Below the pieces are notes generated by a model. It was not told the origin of the DNA and did no database searches. It saw only the letters and a program-made list of their open reading frames with translations. DNA of 64,000 nucleotides from Terriglobia bacterium (GTDB lineage: Bacteria; Acidobacteriota; Terriglobia; Terriglobales; Acidobacteriaceae), in the NCBI GenBank assembly GCA_020072585.1, contig JAIQGL010000003.1, positions 186,001 to 250,000 of the forward strand. The letters are read 5' to 3'. Shown here in pieces: positions 1 to 8,820 of this stretch; position 1 is the first letter of the stretch, and each line of letters begins with the position of its first letter. The position numbers and the translations under genes were made by a program.

Positions 1-103
1 GCACAATTACTTTTGCCATTGTCGCAATCTCCTATCGGATTCTTTCCGCTCATTGCGGTATGTATTCTTTTGAAAACTTGTCTTGGTGGCTGGGAAAGCA
101 ATC

Positions 104-159
104 AGCAATTAGTGCTAGCACCTGTACCATCGGTCCGGCTAATGCCCGTGCTAATTGCT
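104..159. repeat. Inverted repeat downstream of groES
   Basis: AGCAATTAG at 104-112 is the exact reverse complement of CTAATTGCT at 151-159, with GTGCTAGCAC next to the left arm. The pair lies just downstream of groES on the minus strand, where groEL would normally follow beyond the window edge. It could be a processing or attenuation hairpin in a groES-groEL transcript. That role is inference. Confidence 0.3.
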
Positions 160-171
160 AAAACTGCAGGT

Positions 172-513
172 TTACCGTTTGCCGGCTCCGGCTTTTTCCA
201 GCTTCTCGGCGGGTTTACCTGTGCCGCTCAGGATTCCGAGGATTTCGTCTTCCTTCATGATCAGCAGCTCTTCGCCGTCAATCTTGATTTCTGATCCGGA
301 ATATTTGCCAAACAGGACGCGGTCGCCTTCTTTCACTGCCAAGGGAACAGTCTGGCCTTTTTCAAACTTGCCGGTTCCAGCAGCGATCACGATACCTTCC
401 TGGGGTTTCTCTTTTGCGGTGTCAGGGATAATAATGCCACCACGAACGGTCTCCGCTTCCTGGATCCGGCGGATGACGACGCGGTCATGCAGAGGTGTCA
501 GCTTCTGTGCCAT
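172..513 (-). CDS. groES: Co-chaperonin GroES (Hsp10)
   Basis: GroES forms the heptameric lid of the GroEL folding chamber in the cytoplasm. The 113-residue product has the family hallmarks: an N-terminal [12 protein letters not shown] strand, a mobile-loop region around [20 protein letters not shown], and the C-terminal [18 protein letters not shown] core. It is about 15 residues longer than typical GroES (about 96) because of a Lys/Ala/Gly-rich tail ([17 protein letters not shown]). The start is ATG, preceded by AAAGGAGTAGTTCGCA, which gives a clear Shine-Dalgarno. A sigma70 promoter and CIRCE element lie upstream, so HrcA-type heat-shock control is expected. groEL should follow outside the window. 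Confidence 0.97.
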   Translation of the reverse strand: MAQKLTPLHDRVVIRRIQEAETVRGGIIIPDTAKEKPQEGIVIAAGTGKFEKGQTVPLAVKEGDRVLFGKYSGSEIKIDGEELLIMKEDEILGILSGTGKPAEKLEKAGAGKR

Positions 514-589
514 TGCGAACTACTCCTTTCAAAATGTGCTTCTAAAAGTGGGATTTACTATGGCTGCCTTGCGGGCGACAAGAAATTTG

Positions 590-616
590 CTAGCACTCTT
601 TCCTGTCGAGTGCTAA
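590..616. promoter_or_regulatory. CIRCE operator (HrcA site)
   Basis: CTAGCACTC, nine bases, GAGTGCTAA matches the CIRCE consensus TTAGCACTC-N9-GAGTGCTAA with one mismatch. It overlaps the predicted groES transcription start. This is the standard arrangement for HrcA repression of groESL. Confidence 0.93.
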
Positions 617-645
617 TTATGGGGTAAACGCCGTAGGTTTGTCAA
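616..645 (-). promoter_or_regulatory. sigma70-type promoter of groES
   Basis: On the minus strand TTGACA (640-645) and CATAAT (616-621) are separated by 18 bases. They match the -35 perfectly and the -10 at five of six positions. The start would fall inside the CIRCE element. GGGGTAAAC (621-629) and GTTTACCCC (738-746) also form a distant inverted repeat around this promoter, of unknown meaning. Confidence 0.8.
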
Positions 646-762
646 GTCTAAAGTTGAGCGACTTACGCTCATGTAATAATAAAAGATGTTAGCCTTAGTA
701 CGATGGGAAAGATGAGGTAAACTGCTGAATCCGTGTAGTTTACCCCAACCTATTCAAGGTAC

Positions 763-3432
763 CTAAGCCCTTGCCGGGTCCATTTTTTCCACATTCACAC
801 CTAGATCGGTGAATGCTTTTTGCGCCTTTTTCGGATCAAATTTGCCGTCCCTGGCCAGCCGCGACAGCGCTGCGGTGGCAATGGACTCCGCATTGATCTC
901 AAAGTGGCGGCGCAGGTGTTCGCGATTGTCACTGCGTCCAAAGCCATCTGTCCCCAGTGTTACCAGCCGGGTGCCGAGCCAGGGTGCCAGTTGGTCAGGA
1001 ACCGCCTTCATATAGTCAGAGGCGGCGATGATGGGGCCATCAGATTTTTCCAGCGCTGTGAGTACATAGGGCTGTTTCTGTTTCTCCGCCGGGTGCAGGC
1101 GGTTCCAGCGTTCGGTGGCCAGGGCCTCACGGCGCAGTTCGTTGTAGCTGGTTACGCTCCACACATCGGATTGAACGCCGTATTTCTCCGCCAGGATTGA
1201 CTGGGCACGAAGTGCTTCATTGAGGATTGGTCCGCTGCCGAAGAGTTGCACGGAAGCCTTTTTGCCTTCGGCGGGCTTGAGTTTGTAAATGCCCTTGATG
1301 ATTCCTTCTTCGCAGCCGGCGGGCATTTCCGGCATTACATAATCTTCGTTGTACAGCATGATGTAATAAAAACGGTCTTCGCCTTGCTGATACATGCGGC
1401 GGATGCCGTCCTGGATAATGACCGCGATCTCATAAACATAAGACGGATCGTAGGTAGCGCACGTGGGCACGGTGGAAGAGACCACAACGCTGTGGCCGTC
1501 CTGGTGCTGTAGTCCTTCACCAGCCAGCGTGGTACGGCCGCCGGTTCCGCCCATTAGAAAGCCTTTGCCGCGGGCATCGGCAAACGCCCAGATGAGATCT
1601 CCAACGCGCTGGAAGCCGAACATGGAGTAATACGTGAAGAAGGGAATCATGGGGACGCGATAATTGGAATACGCGGTGCCGGCCGCCGTCATTGACGCCA
1701 TGGAGCCGGCTTCAGTGATTCCTTCTTCCAGAATCTGTCCATCTTTTGCTTCGCGATAATAAAGCAGCATGTCGACATCGTGCGGCTTATAAAGCTGTCC
1801 CTGGCTGGCATAAATTCCAACCTGTCGAATAATCGATTCCATGCCGAAGGTGCGAGCTTCGTCAGGAATAATGGGCACCACCAGCTTGCCGACTTTCGGG
1901 TCTTTCATCAGGTTGCGCAGCATGCTCACAAAGCCCATGGTCGTCGAGACGGCGCGGCCTTTTGATCCTTCCAGTGATTCCTTGAAAGCATCAAGACCGG
2001 GGGCTTCGAAGCCGCGCACGTGTCCATCGCGCATCGGCATGTACCCGCCCAGTGCTTTGCGGCGCTCCTGCAAGTATTGAATCTCCGGGCTATCGTCCGG
2101 CGGACGATACGGCGCGCCTTCTTTTGCCGCTTTGTCGGGAATCGGAATCTCAAAGCGCGAGCGGAAAGCCGTGAGCGCTTCGTCGGTCATCTTCTTTTCC
2201 TGGTGGGTGGCGTTGCGGGCCTGCGCTGAGCCCAGGCCATAGCCCTTGATGGTCTTGGCCAGGATCACCGTCGGTCCGCCCTTGTGTTCCACCGCGCGCT
2301 TGTAAGCGTTGTAGACCTTTTGTGGATCAAGGCCGCCGCGCTGCAGGTGGAAAATTTCGTCGTCACTCCAGTCGGCGACCAGCGCCGCCGTCTCCGGATA
2401 TTTGCCGAAGAACTCTTTGCGCACATACGCGCCGTCTTTGGCTTTGAATGCCTGATACTCGCCATCCACGCACTCTTCCATGCGCTTCAGCAGCATGCCG
2501 GAGTGGTCGCGCGCCAGCAGGTCGTCCCAGCCGGAGCCCCAGATCACTTTGATTACATTCCAGCCGGTCCCTCGGAACGCCGCTTCCAGTTCGTTGATGA
2601 TCTTGCCATTGCCGCGCACTGGGCCATCAAGTCGCTGAAGATTGCAGTTGATCACAAAGATCAGGTTATCAAGCTTTTCTCGCGAGGCCAGCGTGAGCTG
2701 CGCGCCCAGGACTTCAGGCTCGTCGGTTTCACCGTCGCCGACAAAGGCCCACACTTTGCGCGGCGTCGGCTTAATGAGTCCACGATTTTCAAGGTAGCGC
2801 ATGAATCGTGCCTGGTAGATGGCATTCAGCGGTCCCAGGCCCATGGAAACGGTAGGGAAGCGCCAGAACTCCGGCATGAGCCACGGGTGCGGATAGGACG
2901 AGAGTCCGGGCGTGTCACGCAATTCGTGCCGGTAATTCTCTACCTGTTGCTCGCTGATGCGTCCTTCAAGAAACCCGCGTGCATACACGCCGGGCGAGGC
3001 GTGGCCCTGGAAATAGACGAAATCCCCGGGTTCTTCTGCGTACGTGGCATGGAAGAAATGGTTGTAGCCGACCTCAAGCAGCGTCGCCAGCGATGAATAC
3101 GTGGAAATATGGCCGCCAATGCCGGGATCTTTCTTGTTCTGCCGATGCACCATGGCCATGGCGTTCCAGCGAATCAGGCTCTTGATGCGGCGCTCCATCG
3201 CGCGATCACCAGGGTAGGGCAGCTCTTCTTCCACCGGGATTGTGTTGATATAAGGGGTATTCAACTGGACCGGCACATCCACGCCGGACTGGCGAGCGCG
3301 CCGGGTAAGCGCATCCAGAAGCCGGGTCCCCTGGCCGGGGCCTTCCTGGTCTATGACTTCGTCAAAAGCTTCAATCCACTCTAAGATTTCTTCGTGATCG
3401 GGTTCAAGGGCAACGGCAGGTTTCGCATTCAT
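763..3432 (-). CDS. aceE: Pyruvate dehydrogenase E1 component, homodimeric type
   Basis: This enzyme decarboxylates pyruvate with thiamine diphosphate and passes the acetyl group to lipoyl-E2. The 889-residue product is the usual length of AceE. It has the TPP/Mg motif GDGETDEPE (about residue 232) ending in VINCNLQRLDGPVRG, the DPGIGGHISTYSS segment, and the C-terminal transketolase domains (GEGLQHQDGHS, YNEDYVMPEMP). The ATG at 3432 is chosen because homology begins soon after; an in-frame GTG at 3468 would add 12 residues. Neither start has a clear ribosome site. E2 and E3 genes are not next to it. The neighbour upstream is a degenerate E1-alpha-like gene on the same strand. Confidence 0.95.
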   Translation of the reverse strand: MNAKPAVALEPDHEEILEWIEAFDEVIDQEGPGQGTRLLDALTRRARQSGVDVPVQLNTPYINTIPVEEELPYPGDRAMERRIKSLIRWNAMAMVHRQNKKDPGIGGHISTYSSLATLLEVGYNHFFHATYAEEPGDFVYFQGHASPGVYARGFLEGRISEQQVENYRHELRDTPGLSSYPHPWLMPEFWRFPTVSMGLGPLNAIYQARFMRYLENRGLIKPTPRKVWAFVGDGETDEPEVLGAQLTLASREKLDNLIFVINCNLQRLDGPVRGNGKIINELEAAFRGTGWNVIKVIWGSGWDDLLARDHSGMLLKRMEECVDGEYQAFKAKDGAYVRKEFFGKYPETAALVADWSDDEIFHLQRGGLDPQKVYNAYKRAVEHKGGPTVILAKTIKGYGLGSAQARNATHQEKKMTDEALTAFRSRFEIPIPDKAAKEGAPYRPPDDSPEIQYLQERRKALGGYMPMRDGHVRGFEAPGLDAFKESLEGSKGRAVSTTMGFVSMLRNLMKDPKVGKLVVPIIPDEARTFGMESIIRQVGIYASQGQLYKPHDVDMLLYYREAKDGQILEEGITEAGSMASMTAAGTAYSNYRVPMIPFFTYYSMFGFQRVGDLIWAFADARGKGFLMGGTGGRTTLAGEGLQHQDGHSVVVSSTVPTCATYDPSYVYEIAVIIQDGIRRMYQQGEDRFYYIMLYNEDYVMPEMPAGCEEGIIKGIYKLKPAEGKKASVQLFGSGPILNEALRAQSILAEKYGVQSDVWSVTSYNELRREALATERWNRLHPAEKQKQPYVLTALEKSDGPIIAASDYMKAVPDQLAPWLGTRLVTLGTDGFGRSDNREHLRRHFEINAESIATAALSRLARDGKFDPKKAQKAFTDLGVNVEKMDPARA

Positions 3433-3492
3433 CCTTATAGTATGACGCGAACCACGCACAATTTCCACTTGACGAAAATACTGAAGTAATGG

Positions 3493-4560
3493 TCAAGGTG
3501 CGGGAGCAGCGGTGGATTGCGGCTGCGGTGTTTTCTCCGGGCGCGGAGTACTACGATTTTCGGCTGAATATACGTGGTCGAAATCCGCGTCGAGATCCGG
3601 CTGTTCATGGGCGGAGGCAAACGCAGCTTCCAATTCTTTTGCGAATCCGGCGGTCAGCAGGCGTGACCAGCTATCAGACCATAGCTTTCTTCGGCGCAGA
3701 TACTGCGCCATAAACGGCAGCGGGTCCTGCGCGATGTGCCGTGCCGTGCCACTGAGTCCATTCGCTCGCGAGGTCATGCATTCAATCAGCGCCGGACCGT
3801 GGCCTTCACGCGCACGGCGGATTGCTTCCTGCGCCACGCGAAACACCGCGACTACGTCGCAGCCGTCCACGGTAATTTTGGGATAGTAACCAGTTCCAAC
3901 TCCGTGCGAATCGCTGGGAACAGGCAAAATGTGGGATTCAGCGCTCGAGTCAAAGCTGCTTTCCACCAGGCATACAATTGGCAGTTTCTGCGTGGCAGCC
4001 AGCGCCATTGCATCTGGCTCAAAAGCAGGGCTGGCAGAATCATGCGTGGCAAACATCAGCGTTACAGCGCCTTTGCCCTTCATCTCCTGGGCCAGGGCTA
4101 GTCCCGTGGCCATGCTGTGTGTCGTCGCAGGGCCAGTATCGTTTGTTGAAGGCGATGTTGGCTGAATGCCATGGCCTTCATGCGCGCGCGAAAGAATCAC
4201 ACGTAGCGGAGTGCCCTTGATCAGGCTGGCCAGAAACCCACTGTGCTCAAGAGCAATGCAATCCTGCGGCTGAAGATGGGCGCCGGCGCCAACCAGAGTG
4301 GCTTCCAGTCCCGGAACAGCGCGCGCTTGTTTGCGCTTTGCTCCCTGAGCGCCGCTGATGCGCTCCGCCAACATACGGCACTTCACCATGGCGGCATAAA
4401 GCTCTTTGAGTTTGTCCGCATTCAGCACAGCCAATGCAGTCTCGGCATTTTTTTCTTTCTTTGCTTGCGCCTTGCGCGGCGCGGACCGTGACTTGGATCG
4501 GGAGCTTTTGCTTTTGCGTGTTGTTGCCAGTGCAGACTTGTTTTTCTTTTTTTGGCCCAT
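3493..4560 (-). CDS. E1-alpha-like dehydrogenase homologue, probably lacks TPP binding
   Basis: The 355-residue product resembles PdhA/BkdA E1-alpha subunits: GLEATLVGAGAHLQPQD, ATTHSMATGLALAQEMKG, and DGCDVVAVFRVAQEAIRRAR followed by GPALIECMTSR. Where active enzymes carry GDG...(about 27)...NN for TPP and Mg, this protein has FATHDSASP and then VESSFD, so both halves of the motif are missing. The first 40 residues are Lys/Arg/Ser-rich and probably disordered. No E1-beta gene is nearby; aceE follows 60 bp downstream. The ATG at 4560 is preferred over a TTG at 4596 because the MGQKKKNK segment gives the first ATG. A regulatory or structural role is possible. Function unknown. Confidence 0.7.
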   Translation of the reverse strand: MGQKKKNKSALATTRKSKSSRSKSRSAPRKAQAKKEKNAETALAVLNADKLKELYAAMVKCRMLAERISGAQGAKRKQARAVPGLEATLVGAGAHLQPQDCIALEHSGFLASLIKGTPLRVILSRAHEGHGIQPTSPSTNDTGPATTHSMATGLALAQEMKGKGAVTLMFATHDSASPAFEPDAMALAATQKLPIVCLVESSFDSSAESHILPVPSDSHGVGTGYYPKITVDGCDVVAVFRVAQEAIRRAREGHGPALIECMTSRANGLSGTARHIAQDPLPFMAQYLRRRKLWSDSWSRLLTAGFAKELEAAFASAHEQPDLDADFDHVYSAENRSTPRPEKTPQPQSTAAPAP

Positions 4561-4883
4561 GAGTGAGAAACATTCTACCGCATGCCGGAGTGCCAAAACA
4601 TTGCAGGGATTTTAGCGTGAAAAAACAGCAGCGCAAATTTGATTCCATTAATTCTTACCGATTTTCAACAGATCAGTGAAAAAGAATGTGGAAAAGGATT
4701 GTGTTGAGTAAGGAATGCAGCCAAAGCTTGCGCGTTTTGACGCTTTGCACCGGTTCAGGTGCGCCGAGCAAACTCTCACACAAAAAAAATTCCTGATGAC
4801 TGCTTATCTCAATTGCAGAATTTTTTTCTGTAATCAGTTGCATCATCGCGAGTGTGGCAGTACTATGGGCGGCCAGAAAAATC

Positions 4884-5369
4884 ATGCCCTCTAAATCCAG
4901 CAAGCGGATTCCATGGCGGGCAAAGCTGGAACGCCAACAGGAAATCAAAATTGTGGACATACCTCCGCGTATGCAGGCACGCCTTGGAAAGGGCCGCATG
5001 TTGATTCCACGCCCGCTGGATGTAGATGCGTTGATCCGTCGTGTGTCCAAGGGAAAGCTTGTGACTGTGTTGCAGCTGCGCAAGGAACTGGCCAGGCGCA
5101 GCAAAGCGGATGTGGCTTGTCCTCTGTGCACAGGGATCTTTGTGAGGATTGTTGCCGAGACCGCAAATGAAGAACGCAACATGGGTAAGAAAGTTGTCAC
5201 GCCCTTCTGGCGCGTGATCAGCGGCGAAGGCCGACTCAATCCCCGGTTCCCGGGCGGGGCCGTTGCACAGAAGCGTTCTCTGGCCGCAGAGGGGCACAGG
5301 TTTCTTAAGACCAGTGGCAAGAAACCGCCCGCAGTTGCAGATTTTGAAGCTGCCCTTGTCAGGTTCTGA
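4884..5369 (+). CDS. MGMT-family (alkyltransferase-like) protein
   Basis: This 161-residue protein belongs to a small family annotated as MGMT-like. The middle, VDALIRRVSKGKLVTVLQL, matches the winged-helix start of O6-alkylguanine transferases. TPFWRVISGEGRLNPRFPGG aligns with PCHRVI..GGRL, but the alkyl-accepting Cys and the following His are replaced by Phe and Trp. By analogy with ATL proteins it may bind alkylated DNA without repairing it; that is inference. Two cysteines remain in ACPLCTG. The ATG at 4884 is chosen because homologues begin with a basic MPSKSSKR-type end. Confidence 0.65.
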   Translation: MPSKSSKRIPWRAKLERQQEIKIVDIPPRMQARLGKGRMLIPRPLDVDALIRRVSKGKLVTVLQLRKELARRSKADVACPLCTGIFVRIVAETANEERNMGKKVVTPFWRVISGEGRLNPRFPGGAVAQKRSLAAEGHRFLKTSGKKPPAVADFEAALVRF

Positions 5370-5402
5370 TCCTCCCGCGTGTTGTCCAATACAATTGCTC
5401 CA

Positions 5403-6176
5403 ATGAAGGTCCGTATTGACAAACTTCTGGTGGAGCGAGGCCTGGCGCCTTCACGCGAGCGCGCGCAGGCCATGGTGCTCTCCGGGCGCGTGCTGGTGAA
5501 TGGGCAGAAGATTGAAAAAGCTGGCGCCGGAGTAGATCCCGATGCGGAAATAAGGCTGCTGGGTGACGACCTGAAGTATGTTGGCCGCGGCGGACTCAAA
5601 CTGGAAGCAGCACTCAAGAGCTGGAAAATTGATCTTACCGGCAGGTTATGCATGGACGTGGGCGCTTCCACCGGCGGCTTTACCGATTGCATGCTGCAAT
5701 ACGGCGCCGCAGAGGTAATTGCCGTGGATACGGGTTACGGCCAGATTCATGCGCGGCTGCGCTCTGATCCGCGAGTGAAGCTGCTGGAGAAGACCAATGC
5801 ACGTTATCTTAAACGCGCAGATCTGGCGCACGCAGATCCGGCCAAAGGCGGAGTTCGCTTACCCATCACTTTCATCGCCATCGATGTTTCGTTCATCTCT
5901 GTTACACTCGTTCTCCCCGCGGTGCTGGAAGCGGCATTCGTGCGGACGGAAGCGGGGCTGCGCGAGGCTGTAATCCTGATCAAGCCGCAGTTTGAAGTTG
6001 GGCGGGACCTGGTGGGCAAGGGCGGTATTGTGAGGGATGAACAGGCGCAACAGGGCGCGGTGATGAAAGTTCGGCAAAAAGTGGAAGAGCTGGGCGGCAA
6101 GAACATAGAATTGATGGAATCTCCTATTCTCGGCATGGAAGGAAACCGGGAATTTCTTTTGCACGCAGTGTTCTGA
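5403..6176 (+). CDS. tlyA: TlyA-family rRNA 2'-O-methyltransferase
   Basis: The 257-residue product has an N-terminal S4 RNA-binding domain (RIDKLLVERGLAPSRERAQ, residues 3-60) and an FtsJ-like methyltransferase domain with the SAM loop DVGASTGGFTDCML and the later LIKPQFEVGR. TlyA enzymes 2'-O-methylate 16S and 23S rRNA; the hemolysin name is historical. The ATG at 5403 is used rather than an upstream start at 5379 because S4 homology begins directly at MKVRIDKLL. nadK follows after 16 bp, so co-transcription is likely, a pairing common in bacteria. Confidence 0.92.
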   Translation: MKVRIDKLLVERGLAPSRERAQAMVLSGRVLVNGQKIEKAGAGVDPDAEIRLLGDDLKYVGRGGLKLEAALKSWKIDLTGRLCMDVGASTGGFTDCMLQYGAAEVIAVDTGYGQIHARLRSDPRVKLLEKTNARYLKRADLAHADPAKGGVRLPITFIAIDVSFISVTLVLPAVLEAAFVRTEAGLREAVILIKPQFEVGRDLVGKGGIVRDEQAQQGAVMKVRQKVEELGGKNIELMESPILGMEGNREFLLHAVF

Positions 6177-6192
6177 TAAATAAAACATTCTG

Positions 6193-7050
6193 ATGAAGAA
6201 AGCGTCCATCATCTCCAAGCAGGGCAAGCCAGAGCTGGGCAAAGTTGCCGGCCGGGTTGCAGACTGGCTTCGCCGCCATGGTTATGCCATCACGGCAGAT
6301 GCTGCTACGCTCGAGTTTTGTCCTGACTGCGGGCTCGTGGAGCGAGATGACCTGCCTGCCGCCGCTCCTGATTTTGTGATTGTTCTGGGCGGCGATGGAA
6401 CGCTGCTCTCCACGGCACGTTGCGTTGCCCATTCGGGTATTCCGATTCTTGGCGTCAACCTGGGCTCACTGGGCTTTCTGACCGAGGTAAAGCAGGAAGA
6501 GATTGAACAGGCGCTGGCGGACGTTGACGCCGGACGTTGCGAGTTAAGCCTGCGCCCCATGTTGCACTGCCAGGTACAGCGTGGCGGCGAATGCGTGGCA
6601 ACCTTTGAGGCGCTCAATGAAGTGGTGTTGAACCAGAGCGCGGTTGCGCGCATTACCGATTTTGAAGTGCGCGTGAATGGTAATTTTGTGGCCAATTACA
6701 AGGCGGATGGGTTGATTATCTCCACTCCCACGGGATCAACCGCATATTCGCTCGCCGCGGGCGGGCCCATCCTCTCACCAGAGGTTCCCGGTTTCGTGAT
6801 TACTCCGGTTGCATCGCATGCCCTGACCAACCGGCCGCTGGTGGTCAAAGACACCGCTGTGATCGAGGCCAGGATTCTGGTTACCAGGGAGCAGGCGTTT
6901 CTCACCGTCGACGGCCAGGTGGGAACTGAGTTGGACGAGTGCGATGTGGTGCGCTGCCGGAAATCAGAATACAACGTTAAATTATTCAAGCTTGCCGGGC
7001 GATCGTTCTTTGACGTGCTGCGAACAAAACTGAAGTGGGGAGAGAGATAG
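6193..7050 (+). CDS. nadK: NAD kinase
   Basis: The enzyme phosphorylates NAD+ to NADP+ in the cytoplasm. The 285-residue product contains the diagnostic GGDGTLL motif (about residue 65), LGVNLGSLGFLTEV, the NE pair in ALNEVVLNQ, and the glycine-rich GLIISTPTGSTAYSLAAGGP. The C-terminal beta-sandwich TVDGQVGTEL is present. Length is normal. It follows tlyA closely and precedes a secreted amidohydrolase, probably in one transcription unit. Confidence 0.96.
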   Translation: MKKASIISKQGKPELGKVAGRVADWLRRHGYAITADAATLEFCPDCGLVERDDLPAAAPDFVIVLGGDGTLLSTARCVAHSGIPILGVNLGSLGFLTEVKQEEIEQALADVDAGRCELSLRPMLHCQVQRGGECVATFEALNEVVLNQSAVARITDFEVRVNGNFVANYKADGLIISTPTGSTAYSLAAGGPILSPEVPGFVITPVASHALTNRPLVVKDTAVIEARILVTREQAFLTVDGQVGTELDECDVVRCRKSEYNVKLFKLAGRSFFDVLRTKLKWGER

Positions 7051-7062
7051 GGATTGCCAGAA

Positions 7063-8769
7063 ATGCCAAAATTGCCAAAAATTGCCAGAATTTCCAAGAG
7101 CGTCTCGATGTACTTGCTCGTTGCTCTGATAGGAAGCGTCCTGGCGTTTGGTCAAGCAAAGCCTGCGGCAGACCTGATCGTAACCAACGCAAAGATCTGG
7201 ACGGTGGACAAAACGCGCCCCCATGCCGAGGCGCTGGCGGTACTGGGCGATCGTATTGTTGCTGTAGGCAGTGTGGCAGAAGTGGATGCGTGGCACGGGC
7301 CGCAAACCAAGGTACTGGATGCGCAAGGCAAGCTGCTGCTGCCCGGCTTCAATGATGCGCACGTGCATTTTGTGGATGGCGGCGACCATCTTACGGCCGT
7401 GCAGCTCAAAGATGCGGCATCACCAGAAGAGTTTGCAAAACGAATCAGTGATCGTGCCAAGACAACGCCCAAGGGTGAATGGGTGATTGGCGGAGACTGG
7501 GATGAGCAGAGATGGTCGCCAGCTAATCTGCCGACGAAAGAGCTTGTAGATGCGGCCACGCCGGAAACGCCTGTCTGGGTGAATCGCTATGACGGTCATG
7601 AGTCGCTGGCGAACTCGGTAACGCTGCGGTTGGCAGGTATTACCTCCAAGACTGCCGATCCCGCAGGCGGAGAAATTGTCCGCGATGCTCAGGGCAATCC
7701 CACAGGAGTGTTGAAAGACGCGGCACAGGAGCTGGTGAATAAAGTAATGCCGCCCATGACTCCAGCGCATCGTATGCGCGCGATTCACCAGGCGCTGGAC
7801 CACGCAGCGTCACTCGGCGTGACCAGCGTGCAGGACATGAACCCCTCTTACGACGATGTGAAAGCCTATGCGGAATTGCAGGAGCGTGGCGGGCTCACGG
7901 TGCGCATCTATGCGGCGCCGATGGAGACGAACTGGAAAGACCAGGCACGGATCGGCATACGGCACGGCTTTGGTTCGTCATTCCTGCATATGGGCGCGGT
8001 CAAGGGTTACGCCGACGGGTCTCTTGGCTCGGAGACCGCCTACTTCTTTGACGCTTATACAGACGCTCCCGGCAAGACCGGCCTGCTGAGCGATGAGATG
8101 CATCCGGTCTCCGCGATGCAGCAGCGGCTACGCGGCGCAGATGCTGCCGGTCTGCAGCTCTGCGTTCACGCCATCGGCGACCGGGCCATTTCCATGACGC
8201 TCGATATGTTTTCCCAGATTGAGAAGACAAACGGCAAGCGCGACCGCCGCTGGCGCATCGAGCACTCACAGCATCTGGCGGCCAAAGATTTTGCGCGTTA
8301 TGCCCGGCTCGGCGTGATCGCCTCCGTACAGCCCTATCACGCCATTGATGACGGACGCTGGGCGGAAGCCCGGATCGGCCCGGACCGGATCAAACGCACC
8401 TACGCGTTCCGCACGTTTATTGATAACGGGGTGCACCTTGCTTTTGGGACTGACTGGTTCGTGGCCCCGCTGAGCCCGATGTGGAGTTTGTATGCGGCGG
8501 TGACGCGCGCAACGCTGGACGGCAAAACTCCCAACGGCTGGGTCCCGGAGCAGAAGCTGACAGTGGCCGAAGGGATTGAGGCGTACACCATGGGATCGGC
8601 GTACGCGGAGTTTCAGGAAAAAGAGAAAGGCTCCATCACGCCGGGCAAGCTGGCGGACTTTGTGGTGCTTTCAGATGACATCTTCAAGATCCCGGCGGCT
8701 TCAATCAAGAATGTGAAAGTAGAAGCGACGTTTCTGGGTGGGAAGTTGGTGTACGGGGGGCTGGAGTGA
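7063..8769 (+). CDS. Exported amidohydrolase, YtcJ-like
   Basis: This 568-residue metal-dependent hydrolase has the amidohydrolase-fold motifs: LLLPGFNDAHVHF (HxH), a central DGSLGSETAYFFD, CVHAIGDRAI, RIEHSQHL, and the late FGTDWFVAPLSP Asp. A hydrophobic MYLLVALIGSVLAFG segment suggests export. The ATG at 7063 is used; a TTG at 7054 or an ATG at 7108 are alternatives. The first codons come from a short imperfect repeat (TTGCCAGAA / TGCCAAAAT / TGCCAAAAA, 7053-7095), which may have moved the start. The substrate cannot be told from sequence; relatives act on N-substituted formamides. Confidence 0.88.
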   Translation: MPKLPKIARISKSVSMYLLVALIGSVLAFGQAKPAADLIVTNAKIWTVDKTRPHAEALAVLGDRIVAVGSVAEVDAWHGPQTKVLDAQGKLLLPGFNDAHVHFVDGGDHLTAVQLKDAASPEEFAKRISDRAKTTPKGEWVIGGDWDEQRWSPANLPTKELVDAATPETPVWVNRYDGHESLANSVTLRLAGITSKTADPAGGEIVRDAQGNPTGVLKDAAQELVNKVMPPMTPAHRMRAIHQALDHAASLGVTSVQDMNPSYDDVKAYAELQERGGLTVRIYAAPMETNWKDQARIGIRHGFGSSFLHMGAVKGYADGSLGSETAYFFDAYTDAPGKTGLLSDEMHPVSAMQQRLRGADAAGLQLCVHAIGDRAISMTLDMFSQIEKTNGKRDRRWRIEHSQHLAAKDFARYARLGVIASVQPYHAIDDGRWAEARIGPDRIKRTYAFRTFIDNGVHLAFGTDWFVAPLSPMWSLYAAVTRATLDGKTPNGWVPEQKLTVAEGIEAYTMGSAYAEFQEKEKGSITPGKLADFVVLSDDIFKIPAASIKNVKVEATFLGGKLVYGGLE

Positions 8770-8820
8770 AAGTTTAAAAAGGCAGGTTTTTGCGGAAGGA
8801 GCCTGCATTCCAGAAGATTC

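Noticed and set aside
2284-3096. Plus-strand frame of 270 codons inside aceE
   Set aside because: It is antisense to a strongly conserved enzyme; its composition is that of a reverse-strand shadow.
4673-5692. Long minus-strand open frame of 339 codons
   Set aside because: It lies opposite the MGMT-like and tlyA genes, is Ser/Arg/Pro-rich in the manner of an antisense shadow, and has no recognisable motif.
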